From an uncultured Oscillospiraceae bacterium (GTDB lineage: Bacteria; Bacillota; Clostridia; Oscillospirales; Oscillospiraceae): a DNA stretch of 56,446 nucleotides. Position 1 is the first letter of the stretch. Each line of letters opens with the position of its first letter. The notes under the pieces were generated by a model, which was not told the origin of the DNA, ran no database searches, and worked only from the letters and a program-made list of their open reading frames with translations. This document shows, one piece after another, positions 18,981 to 27,353 of this stretch. The stretch covers positions 1 to 56,446 of the forward strand of contig CANQKZ010000003.1 in NCBI GenBank assembly GCA_947624585.1, in the 5' to 3' direction. A program made the position numbers and the translations under genes.

Positions 18981-19517
18981 ATGAAAAAGGCGATGGCCGT
19001 TGTCCTGGCGGCGGGTTTGATTGCGGGAATCTGCGCGGTCGCGTTATTCGCCCGCCGGGAGCCGTCCTTCGTCCCGCCGAGGCCGGAGGACACGGCGCTG
19101 GAGTTCTGGATATGCGACGACGTGACCGAAACCGACTGGAGCGGTCATGAGGAGGCTGTCGGCTGGTTCGGCGCCGCGGAGTATCTGGGCAGGGGGTACA
19201 GCATGGAAGGGGGAGAGCGGCCCCCGGTGCGGGTGTCCTATATCCTCACCGCCTGGCCGGATCACAGCGACGTGGGAAGCTATGTCACGACGATAGAAAT
19301 AACCGATCCGGCGGTGTCCGTGTACGGATTGACGGTGGACTCCGAACCGGAGGAATTTGAGCGGGTGATGAAATCCATGGGGTACCGGGTGGAATCGGCG
19401 GACGGCGGCCTTCAGACAGCCGCAAGGGGCGGTTTTACCTTCTCCCTTCAGCACGGCGATTCGCCCTCCCTGCGCGTATCCGCCCATGTGAGCAACCGCG
19501 ACGGCGTTGTGTTCTGA
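18981..19517 (+). CDS. Hypothetical membrane-anchored or exported protein
   Basis: A 178-residue protein. The N-terminus is a signal peptide or anchor (MKKAMAVVLAAGLIAGICAV) followed by a small polar domain with many aromatic residues (WICDDVTETDWSGHEEAVGW). The start follows GAAAGGAGCGG. No family is recognised. It lies between eno and a lipoprotein gene on the same strand, with 50 bases before the latter. Confidence 0.7.
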   Translation: MKKAMAVVLAAGLIAGICAVALFARREPSFVPPRPEDTALEFWICDDVTETDWSGHEEAVGWFGAAEYLGRGYSMEGGERPPVRVSYILTAWPDHSDVGSYVTTIEITDPAVSVYGLTVDSEPEEFERVMKSMGYRVESADGGLQTAARGGFTFSLQHGDSPSLRVSAHVSNRDGVVF

Positions 19518-19567
19518 CCGGAGGGTTCCGGTTTTACATTGAAAAATAAAGAGAGGATGTGGATAAA

Positions 19568-20608
19568 ATGAAAAAGAACAAAAATCTCACACTGCTCCTG
19601 GCGATGGCGCTGACCGTGGCGCTGGCTGTCGCCTCCTGCGGGGCGAAGATGGCCGACAGCGAGTCCGGCGGGGGAGACATGATGTACTGGGGCGAAAGCA
19701 ACGCCGCCGCGTCCCCCGGAGCCGCCACGGATTCCGTCACCGGCGGCTGGGACTACGACGTACCCGCCGAGGAAGAGACCGCCGGGGCCTGGGACGGGGC
19801 GGTGGAGAGCGTTGGCACCGCCGTCAAGCCCCAGACGAGCCTTGCGGAGAAGATCATCTACTCCGCCGACGTGACCGTTGAGACGGTGGATTTCGACGGG
19901 GCCGTGGACAGCGTGGAGCGGATGCTCACCAAGTACGGGGCCTTCCTGGAGTCCTCCAGCGTCTCCGGCAAGAGCCTGTCCGAGGTCTACTACGGATACC
20001 AGACCTACCGGACCGCCTATTTCGTCATCCGCGTCCCCGTGGCCTCCTTCCGGAACATGACCGAGGACATGGAGAGCGTGGGCAGCGTCCTGCGCAGCAA
20101 CGTGTACACCGACAACATCACCGAGCGCTACTACGACACCCAGTCCCGGGCGGACTCCTACCGCATCGAGCAGGAGCGGCTGATGGCCATGCTGGAGAAG
20201 TGCGAGACGGTGGCCGACATGATCGAGATCGAGTCGCGCCTGTCGGAGGTCCGCTACCAGCTGGAGTCCCTGGAGTCCACCCTACGCAACTGGCAGAACC
20301 AGGTGGACTACAGCACCGTCACCGTCACCCTCAACGAGGTCCAGGAGTTCACCAAGCAGCCGGAGATCCACCGCACCTACTGGCAGCAGATCGGCGACGG
20401 GCTGAAGGAGACGCTGGAGGACATCGGCGACTTCTTCAAGGACCTGTTCAAGTCCCTTGTGGTGAACCTGCCCACCATCCTTCTTGTTGCCGTGTTCCTG
20501 GCCGCCGCCGCGGCGATCCTGGCGGTGCTGGTCCGCAAATCCCGCGCCCGCGGAGCCGCCCGGCGGAAGGCCGAGGATGCCCAGATCGAGGAGGACGGAA
20601 AGGAGTGA
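19568..20608 (+). CDS. DUF4349-like lipoprotein
   Basis: A 346-residue surface lipoprotein. The signal peptide ends in a lipobox (LAVASC) near residue 22. A Ser/Gly/Glu-rich linker follows, then the DUF4349-type domain (about 95-260: KIIYSADVTVETVDFDGAV, coiled-coil RIEQERLMAMLEKCETVADM and ESRLSEVRYQLESLE). A transmembrane helix at about 300-322 (LPTILLVAVFLAAAAAILAV) and a basic tail close the protein. This lipobox-coil-TM layout matches the family, whose function is unknown. The ATG with AGAGAGGA upstream is preferred over a GTG three codons earlier. Confidence 0.88.
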   Translation: MKKNKNLTLLLAMALTVALAVASCGAKMADSESGGGDMMYWGESNAAASPGAATDSVTGGWDYDVPAEEETAGAWDGAVESVGTAVKPQTSLAEKIIYSADVTVETVDFDGAVDSVERMLTKYGAFLESSSVSGKSLSEVYYGYQTYRTAYFVIRVPVASFRNMTEDMESVGSVLRSNVYTDNITERYYDTQSRADSYRIEQERLMAMLEKCETVADMIEIESRLSEVRYQLESLESTLRNWQNQVDYSTVTVTLNEVQEFTKQPEIHRTYWQQIGDGLKETLEDIGDFFKDLFKSLVVNLPTILLVAVFLAAAAAILAVLVRKSRARGAARRKAEDAQIEEDGKE

Positions 20609-20681
20609 GAGAGGCGAGCCTCTTTCCGCCCCCCGGAAATAAACGGTTCGCCGCCCCAAAAGGGCGGCGCCCGTAAAGCAA

Positions 20682-20731
20682 AAGACCGCTGACTTTTCGC
20701 CGGATCCCCGGCGCGTCGGCGGTCTTATTTT
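20682..20731 (+). terminator. Intrinsic terminator after the lipoprotein gene
   Basis: AAGACCGCTGAC pairs with GTCGGCGGTCTT and is followed by ATTTTGATT. A smaller hairpin, CCGCCC/GGGCGG, precedes it at about 20650-20668. Confidence 0.75.
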
Positions 20732-20744
20732 GATTGCTATAGTA

Positions 20745-21146
20745 TTACATTCTCATAAAAGCGCGGCATCCCATATCCTCGGCCTTAACAAATCCAACCG
20801 ACTGATAAAAGGAGACGGTTTTGGGCGTGTTATCCGTCATCAGCGCCATTTGGTAGGCGGAGGAATAACGATCCATGACCTACCGGAGAAGCTTTGTCCC
20901 TATTCCTCTGCGCTGATATTCAGGAAAAACCAAAATATCCTGAATAAAAACGACAGAAAATCCGTCGCCGACAGCGCGGACGACTCCAACCAACCGGCCG
21001 CCGTCGTATGCGCCCAAAATCAGCAAAGAGTTATCATACGCGTTCTTCAGCATTTCGGGGTTCTCCGTATAATTGGTCCAGCCAACGCTTGAATACAGGC
21101 TGAGTATCGTATCCAAATCGAATGTGGTCAACTCACAGATCGTCAT
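20745..21146 (-). pseudogene. GNAT acetyltransferase interrupted by one in-frame amber codon
   Basis: Read in one frame, the minus strand encodes a 133-codon GNAT N-acetyltransferase: LYSSVGWTNY at the N-terminus, the acetyl-CoA motif PEYQRRGIGTKLL near residues 75-87, then SFYQSVGFVKAEDMG and a stop at 20745-20747. Codon 89, directly after KLLR, is TAG (20880-20882), cutting off the last 44 residues, including the C-terminal strand and helix of the fold. No frameshift is needed, so a single substitution separates it from an intact gene. It is clearly less GC-rich than its neighbours, suggesting recent acquisition. It starts four bases downstream of aroQ, so it may be carried on the aro message. 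Confidence 0.8.
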
Positions 21147-21149
21147 ATG

Positions 21150-21581
21150 TTATCCGTAGTTCTCCGCGAGGAATCTCAGCGCCGCAAGGTAGCCCTCGAA
21201 GCCCAGGCCCTTGACGGTTTTGACAACAGCCTCACGGATATAGCTCACCTTTCGGAACTCGTCTCTCGCGTCCGGGTCGGAGATGTGGACCTCCACGGTG
21301 GGGATGGAGACGGCCTTCACCGCGTCCAAAAGGGCCACGGAGGTGTGGGTATAGGCGCCGGGGTTTATAACGATGCCGTCCGCCCGGCCGTAGGCGCCCT
21401 GGATGGCGTCCACAAGGGCGCCCTCGTGGTTGGACTGGAAAAATTCCACATCCACCCCCAGCCGGTCCGCTTCGGCCCGGATGAGGGCGACGAGGTCGGC
21501 GTAGGTGCTCTTTCCGTAGATGCCCGGCTCCCGGATGCCCAGCATATTCAGGTTGGGTCCGTTAAGTACGAGTATTTTCAC
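21150..21581 (-). CDS. aroQ: Type II 3-dehydroquinate dehydratase
   Basis: Third shikimate-pathway step: 3-dehydroquinate to 3-dehydroshikimate. It has 143 residues, the normal type II length. Active-site motifs: NGPNLNMLGIREPGIYG (with the catalytic Tyr), QSNHEGALVD, NPGAYTHTSVA and VEVHISD (catalytic His). I use a GTG start (MKILVLNGPN) eight bases after GGAG. A GTG three codons upstream overlaps the ribosome site. It overlaps the aroE-aroK end and is the last biosynthetic gene of the aro operon. Confidence 0.95.
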   Translation of the reverse strand: MKILVLNGPNLNMLGIREPGIYGKSTYADLVALIRAEADRLGVDVEFFQSNHEGALVDAIQGAYGRADGIVINPGAYTHTSVALLDAVKAVSIPTVEVHISDPDARDEFRKVSYIREAVVKTVKGLGFEGYLAALRFLAENYG

Positions 21582-22806
21582 AAAAATCACTCCAGATTTT
21601 GTCGGCGGCCTCCTCTAAGGTGCCGTCGTTTTTTACGGTGGCGTCGGCGAACCTTGCGTAGAGCGGGTCGCGCTTTTCGAAGAGCGCCCGGAGGCCCTCG
21701 ATGCCCCCCGCCGACAGGGGGCGGCCCCGGGTGGACAGCTCCTCCAGCGCCCGGTCGATGCGGTAGACGCGCCCGGACTGGTGCAGGATGGGGTAATTCT
21801 CCGGCACGGTGACGCATCCGCCGCCGGTGGTGATGATCTTGCCGGTGCCCGCCGCCATCTCCCGCATGACCTCCGTCTCCAGCCGCCGGAACTCCGCCTC
21901 GCCGCTGTCGGTGATGATGTCCCCGGGCCGCTTGCCGGTGCGAAGGGCGATTGCCCGATCCACGTCCAGAAGCTCCCGGCCCGTCTTTCGCGCCAGGAAT
22001 TTGCCGATGGTGGTCTTCCCGGAGCCGGGCATCCCGATGAGGACGATGTTGGTCACGTCCCGGCGGAGCCTGTCCGCGATCTCCCGAATGCGTCCGTCCT
22101 CGATGCGCTTGCCGAAGAAGTGCTCCTCGGCAAGCTTGGCCTGGGCCACCAGCATGGACAGTCCCCCGGCGCGGGGGATGCCCAGCTCCTCCGCCTGCAT
22201 GAGAAGGCCCGTGCGCAGAGGGTTGAACACCACGTCCATGACCCCCGAAAGCTTCGGGAAGGCCCGCAGATTCACGGGCTGTGCGGGGCAGTTGGGGCTC
22301 ATGCCCACGGGGGTGGTGTTGATGAGGATTTCCGCGTCCGCGTTTTTTTCCAGATTCCCGTAGTTGTTCTCCCCGGAGCGGGAAATGACGGTGATCTCCC
22401 CGGCCCCCAGGGCCCTTGCCGCCGCCGAAGCGGTGTGGGAGGTGCCGCCGGAGCCCAGGATGACCACCTTCCGGCCCGTGAGGTCCATCCCCGCCTCCCG
22501 AAGGGCGTACTCCAGGCCGTACTTGTCCGTGTTCCAGCCGTAGAGCCTCCCCCGGCGGTTAACGACGGTGTTGATGGCGCCGATCTCCCTGGCCGCCGGG
22601 TCCACTACGTCCACAAATTCAAACACGTCCCGCTTGTAGGGGATGGTCACGTTCACCGCGCCGAGATCGGGGCGGCGCAGAAACGCCCCCAGCTCCTCCG
22701 GCTCCAGCTCATAGAGCCGGTAGCCCCGGCACCCCAGCATGGAGTGTATGGCGGGGGAATGGCTGTGGCCCAGCTTCCGGCCCAAAAGCCCGTAGATCCT
22801 TCTCAT
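21562..22806 (-). CDS. aroEK: Shikimate dehydrogenase-shikimate kinase fusion (AroE-AroK)
   Basis: A 414-residue bifunctional enzyme for two consecutive steps, 3-dehydroshikimate to shikimate to shikimate 3-phosphate. Residues 1-250 are AroE: catalytic Lys in NVTIPYKRDV, Asp in NTDKYG, nucleotide loop VILGSGGTSHTA. Residues 251-414 are AroK: P-loop GMPGSGKTTIGK near 257, the substrate-binding Asp in LLDVDRAI, and TTGGGCV. No stop or frameshift separates them, so this is a genuine fusion. The nucleotide loop is GSGGTS rather than the usual GAGGA form. The two steps are normally done by separate proteins. Confidence 0.95.
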   Translation of the reverse strand: MRRIYGLLGRKLGHSHSPAIHSMLGCRGYRLYELEPEELGAFLRRPDLGAVNVTIPYKRDVFEFVDVVDPAAREIGAINTVVNRRGRLYGWNTDKYGLEYALREAGMDLTGRKVVILGSGGTSHTASAAARALGAGEITVISRSGENNYGNLEKNADAEILINTTPVGMSPNCPAQPVNLRAFPKLSGVMDVVFNPLRTGLLMQAEELGIPRAGGLSMLVAQAKLAEEHFFGKRIEDGRIREIADRLRRDVTNIVLIGMPGSGKTTIGKFLARKTGRELLDVDRAIALRTGKRPGDIITDSGEAEFRRLETEVMREMAAGTGKIITTGGGCVTVPENYPILHQSGRVYRIDRALEELSTRGRPLSAGGIEGLRALFEKRDPLYARFADATVKNDGTLEEAADKIWSDFCENTRT

Positions 22807-22839
22807 GTCGCGCCTCCTGTCCGCCGCGCGGGGCGAAAT

Positions 22840-23982
22840 TTATATCTCCTGGTAGTTCCCCAGATACCGCAAAGACCGGCAGGAGTGCTCCAGGCTCTCC
22901 AGCATATCCACCACCTTCGGGTCGCGGACGCTGGCCTCGATCTCGAAGAAGAAGAGGAATTCAAAGTCGTGTCCCACCATGGGGCAGGACTCCAGCTTGA
23001 TCAGGTTCAGCTCCAGGGCGGAGATGTGGCTCAAGACATCGTACAGCGCCCCGGGCCGGTGCTCGCAGGAGAGCACCAGGGTGATGCGGTTGGCGCCGGG
23101 GTAGACCACCGGCTTTTTGGCGATGCAGATGAAGCGGGTGTAGTTGTTGTCGGAGTTCTGGATGCGCCCGCAGCTCAGGGATTCCAGCCCGTACAGCTCC
23201 GCGCAGTTGGAGCTTGAAAGCGCCGCCACGGACCTGTCCGGGCACTGGGCCACGTATTTGGCGGCCACGGCGGTGTTGTCCATCTTCTCCACCTCCACCC
23301 TGTCGCCCAGGGATTTGAGGAACTCACTGCACTGGCCCAGGGCCTGCTCGTGGGAGACGATCTTCTTGATCTCGGAGAGCTTCACGCCCGGCTTGACCAG
23401 CAGCTCGTGGGAGATGCAAAGCCGCTCGGAGCGGACGATGGAGACATCCTTCACCTGGAGAAGGTCGTACACCGCCCGGACGGAGCCGTTGGAGCTGTTC
23501 TCGATGGGCACGATACCGAACTGGCAAAGCCCGCTCTGGACCGCGTCGAAGACGGCCTCGAAGGTCTTCACATAGAGGATATTGCCCCTGGGAAACATCC
23601 GGTCGGCGGCCATCTGGGAGTAGGCCCCCTCCACGCCCTGGCAGGCGATGAGGCCGTTTTCCGGGAACAGCTCCGGCACGTCCACAAGGGACTTTTCGAT
23701 GAAGGAGCGCACGTTGGAGCCGGTGGTACGGTACTTGCGCTGATAGGTGCGGCTCAGCTCAAAGACCGTGGAGAAGAGCCGGTGGGTGTACAGATCGTAC
23801 TCCCCGGACTGCTCCGAGACCCGCCGCAGGATCTCCCGCTCCCGCTCCTTGTTGAGGATGGGCAGGCCGTCCCGGGCCTTCACCTGGGCGACGCCCCTGG
23901 AAAGCTCCATGCGCTCTAAGAAGAGCTTCAGGATCTCCGCGTCCACCCTGTCGATTTTCTCTCTGATTTCAGGCAGTTCCAT
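22840..23982 (-). CDS. pheA: Chorismate mutase / prephenate dehydratase (P-protein)
   Basis: Makes phenylpyruvate from chorismate in two steps, committing flux to phenylalanine. It has 380 residues. The AroQ-type chorismate mutase helices occupy about 1-90 (IREKIDRVDAEILKLFLERM). The prephenate dehydratase occupies about 110-290 (GVEGAYSQMAAD, ENSSNGSVRAVYDLL, catalytic TRF in NNYTRFICIAKK). A C-terminal ACT domain for Phe feedback inhibition occupies about 295-370 (HRPGALYDVLSHISALELN, LESCP). Full length and intact. It starts one base after the aroC stop. Confidence 0.96.
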   Translation of the reverse strand: MELPEIREKIDRVDAEILKLFLERMELSRGVAQVKARDGLPILNKEREREILRRVSEQSGEYDLYTHRLFSTVFELSRTYQRKYRTTGSNVRSFIEKSLVDVPELFPENGLIACQGVEGAYSQMAADRMFPRGNILYVKTFEAVFDAVQSGLCQFGIVPIENSSNGSVRAVYDLLQVKDVSIVRSERLCISHELLVKPGVKLSEIKKIVSHEQALGQCSEFLKSLGDRVEVEKMDNTAVAAKYVAQCPDRSVAALSSSNCAELYGLESLSCGRIQNSDNNYTRFICIAKKPVVYPGANRITLVLSCEHRPGALYDVLSHISALELNLIKLESCPMVGHDFEFLFFFEIEASVRDPKVVDMLESLEHSCRSLRYLGNYQEI

Positions 23983-23983
23983 T

Positions 23984-25063
23984 TTATTTCCCCTCCATAA
24001 GTATATCCAGTATTGTAAAGGCGGTCACGGCCTCGATGACCGGCACCGCGCGGATGGCGACGCATGGGTCGTGTCTCCCCTTGATCTCCAGCTCCGCCGG
24101 TTCCATCCGGGAGACGCTGACCGTCCTCTGCTTGCGCCCGATGGACGGCGTGGGCTTCATGGCGCACCGGAGGACCACCGGCATGCCCGTGGTGATCCCG
24201 CCGACGATGCCGCCCGCGTCGTTTTTGGCGGTCCTGATCTTGCCGTCCTCGATGACATAGGGGTCGTTGTGCTCAGAGCCGCGCATTTTCGCCGCCGCGA
24301 AGCCCGCGCCGAACTCCACGCCCTTCACCGCCGGGACGCCGAAGAGGGCGGCGGCAAGGCGGTTCTCGATCCCGTCGAACATGGGGGACCCCACCCCCGC
24401 CGGGAGGCCCACGGCGGCGCACTCGATGACGCCGCCCACGCTGTCGGCCTCGCTTCTCGCCGCTTCGACGGCGGCGGCCATCCGCGCTCCGGCCCCGTCG
24501 TCCAGCACCGGGAGAGATTTGGCGGCCACGGCCTCGAAGAGCTCCCGGGAGGGCCAAAGGGGGAAGGGCTCGTCCCGCTCGTTCTCAATAGAGAGCAGGT
24601 GCGCCCCCACGAAAATTCCTTTTTCAGCCAAAATCTGCTTCGCGATGCCCCCGGCGATGCACAGCGGCGCCGTGAGACGCCCGGAGAAGTGGCCGGAGCC
24701 CCGCATATCCACCGCCTCGCCGTAGCGCATCCGGGCGGTGTAGTCCGCATGGGAGGGCCGGGGCAGGTCGGTGAGGTTGGCGTAGTCCCCGCTGCGCTGG
24801 TCCGTGTTCTCGATGACGGCGCACAGGGGCGACCCGGCGGTGACGCCGTCCACAAGGCCGGAGAGAAACACGGGCCTGTCGTCCTCCCGGCGCTGGGTGG
24901 AGAGGCGCGAGGTCCCCGGCTTGCGGCGGCACATGAATCTGTACAGTTCCTCCCCGTCTATGGTGACGCCCGCCGGGAGGCCGTCCATCACGAGGCCGAT
25001 GGCCCTGCCGTGGGACTGGCCGAAGACGGAAATTTTCAGCTTGTGACCGGTTTCAGAGGACAT
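23984..25063 (-). CDS. aroC: Chorismate synthase
   Basis: Last step of the common pathway: EPSP to chorismate, an FMN-dependent anti-elimination. It has 359 residues. Family signatures: GQSHGRAIGLVMDGLPAG at the N-terminus, RRKPGTSRLSTQRREDD and GSGHFSGRLTAPLCIAGGIA. The C-terminal RHDPCVAIRAVPVIEAV is complete. The start at MSSETGHKLK follows GGAGG at an 8-base spacing and lies inside the aroA end (11-base overlap), implying coupling. Confidence 0.97.
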   Translation of the reverse strand: MSSETGHKLKISVFGQSHGRAIGLVMDGLPAGVTIDGEELYRFMCRRKPGTSRLSTQRREDDRPVFLSGLVDGVTAGSPLCAVIENTDQRSGDYANLTDLPRPSHADYTARMRYGEAVDMRGSGHFSGRLTAPLCIAGGIAKQILAEKGIFVGAHLLSIENERDEPFPLWPSRELFEAVAAKSLPVLDDGAGARMAAAVEAARSEADSVGGVIECAAVGLPAGVGSPMFDGIENRLAAALFGVPAVKGVEFGAGFAAAKMRGSEHNDPYVIEDGKIRTAKNDAGGIVGGITTGMPVVLRCAMKPTPSIGRKQRTVSVSRMEPAELEIKGRHDPCVAIRAVPVIEAVTAFTILDILMEGK

Positions 25064-26267
25064 CCGCGATCCCTCCAAGTCTTCTGTACTCGTCAAAGAA
25101 GGTGGGGTAGGACTTCTCCACCGCCTCCGCCCCCAGGATGGTCACGGGGCCGTCGGCGCGGGTTGCCAAAATCGCCGCCGCCATGACGATCCGGTGGTCG
25201 TTGGCCCCGTCCACGGTGCAGGATCGGATCCTGTCCGTGCCGGTGACGGCGAGGCTGTCCGGGCCCTCCCGGCACTCCACGCCGAATGAGCGGAGCATAT
25301 TTGCCGTGGCCGTTATGCGGTCCGACTCCTTCATGCGCAGACGGGCGGCGTTGACGAACCGGGTGACCTGACCGTATCTGCCGCTGGACGAGCCGTTCGC
25401 CGTCCCGTAGGAGCGTATCGCCGCGGCCGCGGCCATGGGAGGCAGGAGGTCCGGGGTCTGGGACATATCATATTCCGCCTCGGGCGCCCGGTCGTAGAGC
25501 ATATTGCGCAGCCAGCGGTGAATGACCCTGTCCCCCTGGAGGGAGCTGAAATTGAGTCCCCGGAGATCGATATTGGGGTGGTCGAAAAAGAAGGGTATGT
25601 CCCAGAAGGCCGCCTGGGACCAGTCGGCCTCCACCGCGTAGTCACAGGGCGCGTACCTCTGATTTCCAGGGACGGAAAAGGCGGTAAAATCGCGGTTTTC
25701 TACAGAGATTCCGTACTTTTTCAGCACATCGACCGTTATGGTCACGTACTCCCGGCTCTGGAGCGGGGAGGTGACGCGGATCTCCGAGTCCCCCGGAAGA
25801 AGCGGGAGGGCGTAGAGAAGTCCGGTGACGAACTGGCTGGACACATCCCCCGGAAGCTCATAGACGCCGGGGGTCAGCGCGCCCATCACGTCCAGTTCCT
25901 GATATTTCTGCTCGAAGTGGACGCCGATCTTTCGGAAGATCTCAAAATACGGCTCCTGGGGCCTCTGCATCAGCCGCCCCCGGCCTGTGAATTTGGCCCC
26001 GCCCCGCAGGACCAGGGAGAGGGGGATGAGGAACCGGAGGGTGGACCCGGACTCGCCGCAGTCCAGCACCGGGAAGCCGTCGGAGATGGTGAAAAGCGCG
26101 TCGAGACACGCCGCCGTGGCGGCGATGTCCTTCGACTCTGCAAGGCCCGTCAGCCTCCCCTCCGCCCGGGCCAGACGCGCCGCGATCAGCGCCCGGTGGG
26201 ACAGGGACTTGGAGGGCGGCGGCGTCACGCTGCCCCGGAGCGCGTGGGGTGTGATGCGTATGTCCAT
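25053..26267 (-). CDS. aroA: EPSP synthase (3-phosphoshikimate 1-carboxyvinyltransferase)
   Basis: Joins shikimate 3-phosphate and PEP to give EPSP. It has 404 residues. Substrate-binding motifs are present: PPSKSLSHRALIAARLA at the N-terminus, DCGESGSTLRFLIPL, and near the C-terminus RLRMKESDRITATANML and DGANDHRIVMAAAI. The phosphoenolpyruvate loop that usually reads LGNAGTA is replaced by ..CGESGST, seen in class II-like and other variant enzymes. The start follows GGGAGG. It lies two bases after aroB. Confidence 0.96.
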   Translation of the reverse strand: MDIRITPHALRGSVTPPPSKSLSHRALIAARLARAEGRLTGLAESKDIAATAACLDALFTISDGFPVLDCGESGSTLRFLIPLSLVLRGGAKFTGRGRLMQRPQEPYFEIFRKIGVHFEQKYQELDVMGALTPGVYELPGDVSSQFVTGLLYALPLLPGDSEIRVTSPLQSREYVTITVDVLKKYGISVENRDFTAFSVPGNQRYAPCDYAVEADWSQAAFWDIPFFFDHPNIDLRGLNFSSLQGDRVIHRWLRNMLYDRAPEAEYDMSQTPDLLPPMAAAAAIRSYGTANGSSSGRYGQVTRFVNAARLRMKESDRITATANMLRSFGVECREGPDSLAVTGTDRIRSCTVDGANDHRIVMAAAILATRADGPVTILGAEAVEKSYPTFFDEYRRLGGIADVL

Positions 26268-26269
26268 GG

Positions 26270-27352
26270 TCACCTCCCGGCCGTTTTGGCCATCAGCTCC
26301 AGCACGTCTTCTTTGGGGAGCTTCAGGGGCCGAACACAGCCGATCTTCTCCAACAAAATCAGCGTCACGCTGTCCCCGGCGCTTTTTTTGTCGATGCCCA
26401 CGGCCTTTTCGATGTGGGCGAAATCGCAGTCGATATGCGTGGGCAGGCCCAGGGGGGCCAGGACCTCCGCGATTCTCTCCGGCACGTCCGGTTCCGTGAC
26501 GCCCAGCTCCGCGCCCAGCCTCGCCGCCGTCACCATGCCCGCCGCCACGGCCTCGCCGTGGGACCACTTTTCGTAATCGCCCGCCAGCTCGTAGGCGTGG
26601 CCCAGGGTGTGGCCGAAGTTCAGGATCATCCGAAGGCCCGTGTCGTGCTCGTCCTCGTTGACCACCCGCCGCTTGATGTCGCAGCAGGTGTAGAGGATGC
26701 GCCCGATGTCCGCCATGAGCTTGTCCCGCGTGGGGCGTTGGGCCAGGAAGTCGAAGAAATCCGCGTCCCAGATACACCCGTACTTTATGACCTCCGCCAT
26801 ACCGGCCATGAACACCGGCGGGGGCAGAGTGCGAAGCGTCTCCGGGTCCATGAGCACCAGCTTCGGCTGGAAGAAGGTCCCCGCCAGATTTTTCCCCGTC
26901 CCCAGGTCGATGGCCGTCTTGCCGCCCACGGAGGAGTCCACCTGGGAGAGGAGCGTCGTGGGGATCTGCACCAGGTCCACCCCCCGCAGGACGGTGGAGG
27001 CGGCGAATCCCGCCAGATCTCCCGTAACGCCGCCGCCCAGGGCCACCACCCCGTCGGTGCGGGTGATACCGTGGGCCGTCATCCACTCCCACAGCGCCAC
27101 GAGATTTTCGGCGCTCTTGGAGGTCTCCCCGGCGGGGATCACGTGGGTGTGGACCTCAAAGCTCTCGATCTCCAGCGACGCCACAAGCCGCGCCCCGTAG
27201 AGGGGGGAGACGTTGGAGTCGGTGACGACGAAAAGCCGCTTTGCCTTCGGCAGGGCCGCCTTGATGTGCTTGCCCGCGCCGTCCAGAAGGCCGGGGGCAA
27301 TGAGGATGTCGTACCCCGCGCCCGCGTCCACATGGAGCTTTCTCTCTTCCAT
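26270..27352 (-). CDS. aroB: 3-Dehydroquinate synthase
   Basis: Second pathway step: cyclises DAHP to 3-dehydroquinate, NAD- and metal-dependent. It has 360 residues. Visible signatures are ALGGGVTGDLAGFAAST and TTLLSQVDSSVGGKTAIDLG for the nucleotide and substrate sites, and the metal ligands in the MAEVIKYG region and FGHTLGHAYE. The start has GGCGGGAGG upstream and lies one base after the tyrA stop. Confidence 0.97.
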   Translation of the reverse strand: MEERKLHVDAGAGYDILIAPGLLDGAGKHIKAALPKAKRLFVVTDSNVSPLYGARLVASLEIESFEVHTHVIPAGETSKSAENLVALWEWMTAHGITRTDGVVALGGGVTGDLAGFAASTVLRGVDLVQIPTTLLSQVDSSVGGKTAIDLGTGKNLAGTFFQPKLVLMDPETLRTLPPPVFMAGMAEVIKYGCIWDADFFDFLAQRPTRDKLMADIGRILYTCCDIKRRVVNEDEHDTGLRMILNFGHTLGHAYELAGDYEKWSHGEAVAAGMVTAARLGAELGVTEPDVPERIAEVLAPLGLPTHIDCDFAHIEKAVGIDKKSAGDSVTLILLEKIGCVRPLKLPKEDVLELMAKTAGR

Positions 27353-27353
27353 C

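Noticed and set aside
21781-23217. Long plus-strand frames opposite aroE-aroK and pheA
   Set aside because: Shadow frames typical of GC-rich coding DNA. The minus-strand genes have intact active sites and ribosome sites.
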